A stretch of DNA of 8,324 bases from Caldifarciminota bacterium (lineage in GTDB: Bacteria; Hydrothermota; Hydrothermia; B15-G9; DRBW01), in assembly GCA_011042705.1 (NCBI GenBank), contig DRBW01000103.1:1-8324 (forward strand), read 5' to 3'. The translations under genes were made by a program, and so were the position numbers. The first letter of the stretch is position 1, and every line of letters begins with the position of its first letter. Positions 6,682 through 8,324 of the stretch are shown piece by piece. The notes beneath the pieces are model-generated. The model saw only the letters and a list, made by a program, of their open reading frames with translations. It did not search any database and was not told the DNA's origin.

Positions 6682-7654
6682 TTACCTCACCTCTCGTGAA
6701 GATCTCCCTTATAACATCTTCAAAGGGAGGGTCTTCTATCGTGATGTCGATGATCGAATCGTCCAGGGAAATGAGCCTCAATTCGTCGCTTAATCTGGAC
6801 TTCTTTACCTGCTTCAAAGCCGTATCCCCCTCAATCCTCCAACCTCGGAGGGATGGAGGCGGACTGCTTCTGAAAACGACTTTCACGAGCTTCCTGTCGG
6901 GCAATCCCTTAGCGAGACCTTTCTTATCGCCGTCAAAGAGAAGCCTTCCCCTGTGCAGGATCAGCACCCTTTTCCCCAGCTCCTCAATGTCTCTGGTATA
7001 ATGGCTTGTTATGAGGAGGGTGGCCCTCCTTTCTTCGTTGTATAACCTGAAAAATTCCCACAATCTCTTCTGCGAGACTATATCCAGCCCTATAGTGGGC
7101 TCATCGAGGAGAACCAGATCCGGGAAATGAAGCAGTGCGGCCACCAGCTCCACCTTGGTTCGCTCGCCGAGCGAAAGCTTTCGAAGCGGTGTCCGGATCA
7201 GATCCTCCACATCGAGCAGTTCGACGAGATATTTCAACCGCCTCCTGTATTCACTTTCCGGGATTCCATAGATGTGTCTGATGAGCTCATAACCGTCAAC
7301 GGGCGGAAGGTCCCAGATAGTCAGGGAGAGGAAACCGCGCTGGCCGGTGAAATAGGTGATCGATCTCAAGAATTCCTTCTCCCTCCTGGTGGGTATGTAG
7401 CCGAGAACCGAGACCGAGCCGCTGTCGGGATAGAGAACCCCTGACAGGATTTTGAGCAACGTGGTCTTCCCGGCACCGTTGGGGCCGATTATTCCAACCA
7501 TCTCTCCCCTTTCAATTGAAAAACTGACATCCCGCAGGGCATGGATTTCCCTGTACTTTCTCCGAAAGAAAAACCTCAGGCTCCCGAATCTGCCCTGGCC
7601 CTTTTCTTCTTTTCTGTAAGATTTGCACAACTTTTCGACTTTTATGGAATACAT
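6638..7654 (-). CDS. ABC exporter ATPase subunit, COG4586-like, 338 aa
   Basis: This cytoplasmic ATPase powers the two permeases downstream. Visible motifs are Walker A GPNGAGKTT (57-65), Q-loop Q105, signature LSLGERTK (160-167), Walker B LVLLDEP (180-186), D-loop GLD (189-191) and switch H218 in LITSHYTRD. The segment WDLPPVDGYELI followed by IYGIP is a distinctive trait of the COG4586 family, which always pairs with DUF990 permeases. A C-terminal extension of about 90 residues after the nucleotide-binding core is usual for this family and may hold a regulatory domain. An N-terminal insert rich in basic and aromatic residues (about 16-36) precedes the first strand, also family-like. The start is ATG 7654, five bases after SD AGAGGAGG; the in-frame GTG 7660 overlaps that SD and is not used. 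The gene leads the operon and overlaps the next gene by 44 bases. Confidence 0.95.
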   Translation of the reverse strand: MYSIKVEKLCKSYRKEEKGQGRFGSLRFFFRRKYREIHALRDVSFSIERGEMVGIIGPNGAGKTTLLKILSGVLYPDSGSVSVLGYIPTRREKEFLRSITYFTGQRGFLSLTIWDLPPVDGYELIRHIYGIPESEYRRRLKYLVELLDVEDLIRTPLRKLSLGERTKVELVAALLHFPDLVLLDEPTIGLDIVSQKRLWEFFRLYNEERRATLLITSHYTRDIEELGKRVLILHRGRLLFDGDKKGLAKGLPDRKLVKVVFRSSPPPSLRGWRIEGDTALKQVKKSRLSDELRLISLDDSIIDITIEDPPFEDVIREIFTRGEVNDEVFDGSEKRDQT

Positions 7655-7659
7655 GGACA

Positions 7660-7667
7660 CCTCCTCT
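7660..7667 (-). promoter_or_regulatory. Shine-Dalgarno of the ATPase gene, decides the start
   Basis: AGAGGAGG, read on the minus strand, ends five bases before ATG 7654. The alternative GTG at 7660 shares its first base with this SD and would have no ribosome site of its own, so ATG 7654 is the better start. Confidence 0.8.
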
Positions 7668-7743
7668 GGGGATTACGGAAAAAGGAATTATGATATGTCG
7701 GCAGGCTCAGAAGGTCATCTCGATCGACCTGTGGTTTTGATTA

Positions 7744-7772
7744 TTAATAAAGAATAAAGGAACACATGTCAA
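7744..7772 (-). promoter_or_regulatory. Sigma70-type promoter of the ABC exporter operon
   Basis: On the minus strand a consensus -35 TTGACA (7767-7772) and a -10 TATTAA (7744-7749) are separated by 17 bases. Transcription would start near 7737, giving a leader of about 82 bases before the ATPase ATG. The leader contains a short inverted repeat, AGGTC (7712-7716) and GACCT (7726-7730), near its 5' end. This is the best-formed promoter in the window and indicates that the exporter is transcribed independently of the gene upstream. Confidence 0.65.
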
Positions 7773-7873
7773 GTCGCGTCGGAAATCCATTCCCCGTCGC
7801 TCTGTGAAACATCATTGAGAAGACCATAAGCCATCTTACCCCATAATCTGGGGATCCGGGGTTTTTGCTCCAT
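7769..7873 (-). CDS. Doubtful small ORF, 34 aa
   Basis: A minus-strand ORF begins at ATG 7873 and ends with TGA at 7769-7771. The product starts MEQKPRIPRLWGKM and ends DGEWISDAT. It lies between the zinc-ribbon gene and the exporter operon. There is no convincing SD before the ATG, and its stop codon overlaps the -35 box of the exporter promoter. I do not recognise a family. It may be a real microprotein, a conserved intergenic element, or a chance ORF; chance is the most likely. Confidence 0.2.
   Translation of the reverse strand: MEQKPRIPRLWGKMAYGLLNDVSQSDGEWISDAT
7839..7866 (+). terminator. Terminator-like structure on the plus strand, no gene assigned
   Basis: CCCCA (7839-7843) can pair with TGGGG (7849-7853) around TAATC. 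Alternatively CCCC (7839-7842) can pair with GGGG (7858-7861), which is followed at once by TTTTT (7862-7866). The shape resembles an intrinsic terminator for plus-strand transcription, yet no plus-strand gene precedes it. The stem is short, so confidence is low. Confidence 0.2.
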
Positions 7874-7919
7874 CAGAATTTCAATCGCCGGGGCTCACTG
7901 AGGACCGTCGGAAAGCAAT

Positions 7920-8264
7920 TTATCTCCCGGCGGAGACTTCTCCAGCATAAAGGGCCCTGCACCACCCCCTTTTTCCGCACTTCGGGCATCTGAGGAGCTT
8001 CTTTTTCCACCCATGAGGGCTTATCGCGTATCGGAAAGCCGAAATCCTGAACCTGTAACCACAATTGGAACAGACGTAAATAGTATTGTGGGCGAGCCAT
8101 TCAACTATGGCAAACACACCGCCTGAAGCTGCGATGAGCCATATTATCAGGGTATAGGGCAAATATAGAGGAATGAGAATGAAAGCAAGGAAAGTGAGGA
8201 CAACCACATACGCCGCGACGAGAAACAAAACCTTCTTCCTGAACTCCAGGGACCCTGAGGCCAT
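7920..8264 (-). CDS. Small membrane protein with C-terminal zinc ribbon, 114 aa
   Basis: Residues about 11-33 and 35-57 form two adjacent hydrophobic helices. They are followed by a cytoplasmic-type C-terminal domain with two CxxC knuckles: C65-S-N-C68 and C93-P-K-C96, each followed by G. The spacing of 24 residues between the knuckles fits a zinc ribbon that binds one zinc ion. The product is not assigned to a named family; a membrane-tethered zinc ribbon of unknown role is the safest description. The start is ATG 8264, with SD AGGAGG at 8272-8277 and a 7-base gap. The same frame remains open to the window edge without another ATG, GTG or TTG, so a longer protein beginning outside the window cannot be fully excluded. 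It is separated from the exporter operon by 265 bases, including that operon's own promoter. Confidence 0.8.
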   Translation of the reverse strand: MASGSLEFRKKVLFLVAAYVVVLTFLAFILIPLYLPYTLIIWLIAASGGVFAIVEWLAHNTIYVCSNCGYRFRISAFRYAISPHGWKKKLLRCPKCGKRGWCRALYAGEVSAGR

Positions 8265-8268
8265 ACCT

Positions 8269-8324
8269 TCACCTCCTCTCCACCCCAGACCCTGCTCCTC
8301 TGCGGTATCGAGCCCGATGAGACC
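8269..8324 (-). other. Window edge, possible C-terminal tail of an upstream gene
   Basis: In one minus-strand frame 17 codons run from the window edge to a TGA at 8269-8271. That stop lies four bases before the zinc-ribbon ATG, a spacing typical of operons. The fragment is arginine-rich (RARYRRGAG...VERR) and too short to recognise. The other two frames are open too, so this is only a possibility. Confidence 0.2.

Noticed and set aside
7655..7919. tRNA, riboswitch or CRISPR in the gap before the exporter operon
   Set aside because: No cloverleaf, no repeated spacer pattern and no known aptamer core was recognised. Only short stems and a promoter are visible.

Overview
The window looks like part of a bacterial chromosome of roughly half GC. 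AGA/AGG arginine codons are common, Shine-Dalgarno sequences are strong (AGGAGG type), and promoters are sigma70-like. The large secreted protein at the left combines a beta-propeller, a peptidase-like domain and fibronectin-III-type domains. That architecture is typical of uncultivated FCB-related lineages (WOR-3, TA06, Cloacimonadota, Zixibacteria or Eisenbacteria type). This placement is inferred from architecture and style only. No rRNA, tRNA, CRISPR array, insertion sequence, integrase or phage gene was seen.

Layout: (1) Bases 1-4091, minus strand, form one uninterrupted open frame of 1363 codons, whose 3' end lies outside the window. It encodes an exported multidomain protein. (2) Bases 4092-4352 are an AT-rich divergent promoter region with several perfect inverted repeats. 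(3) Bases 4353-5090, plus strand, encode a class I SAM-dependent methyltransferase. (4) Bases 5107-7654, minus strand, form a three-gene operon for an ABC-2 type exporter: an ATPase of the COG4586 kind and two DUF990-type permeases (COG4587 and COG3694 kinds). A good sigma70 promoter precedes it. It meets the methyltransferase gene tail to tail with a 16-base gap. (5) Bases 7655-7919 are intergenic, holding the exporter promoter and a doubtful 34-codon ORF. (6) Bases 7920-8264, minus strand, encode a small membrane protein with a C-terminal four-cysteine zinc ribbon.

How the parts may work together: the three exporter genes clearly make one complex, with an ATPase homodimer driving a permease heterodimer; the substrate cannot be read from sequence. 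The methyltransferase and the secreted protein are divergently transcribed from one short control region and could share regulation, but no shared pathway is evident. The most interesting observation is in the secreted protein. Its central domain keeps the landmarks of a secreted zinc metallopeptidase, but the places where the HExxH zinc site and the downstream glutamate should be are substituted. It therefore looks like a pseudopeptidase reused as a structural or binding module. I did not find convincing evidence of a wholly new multi-gene system.
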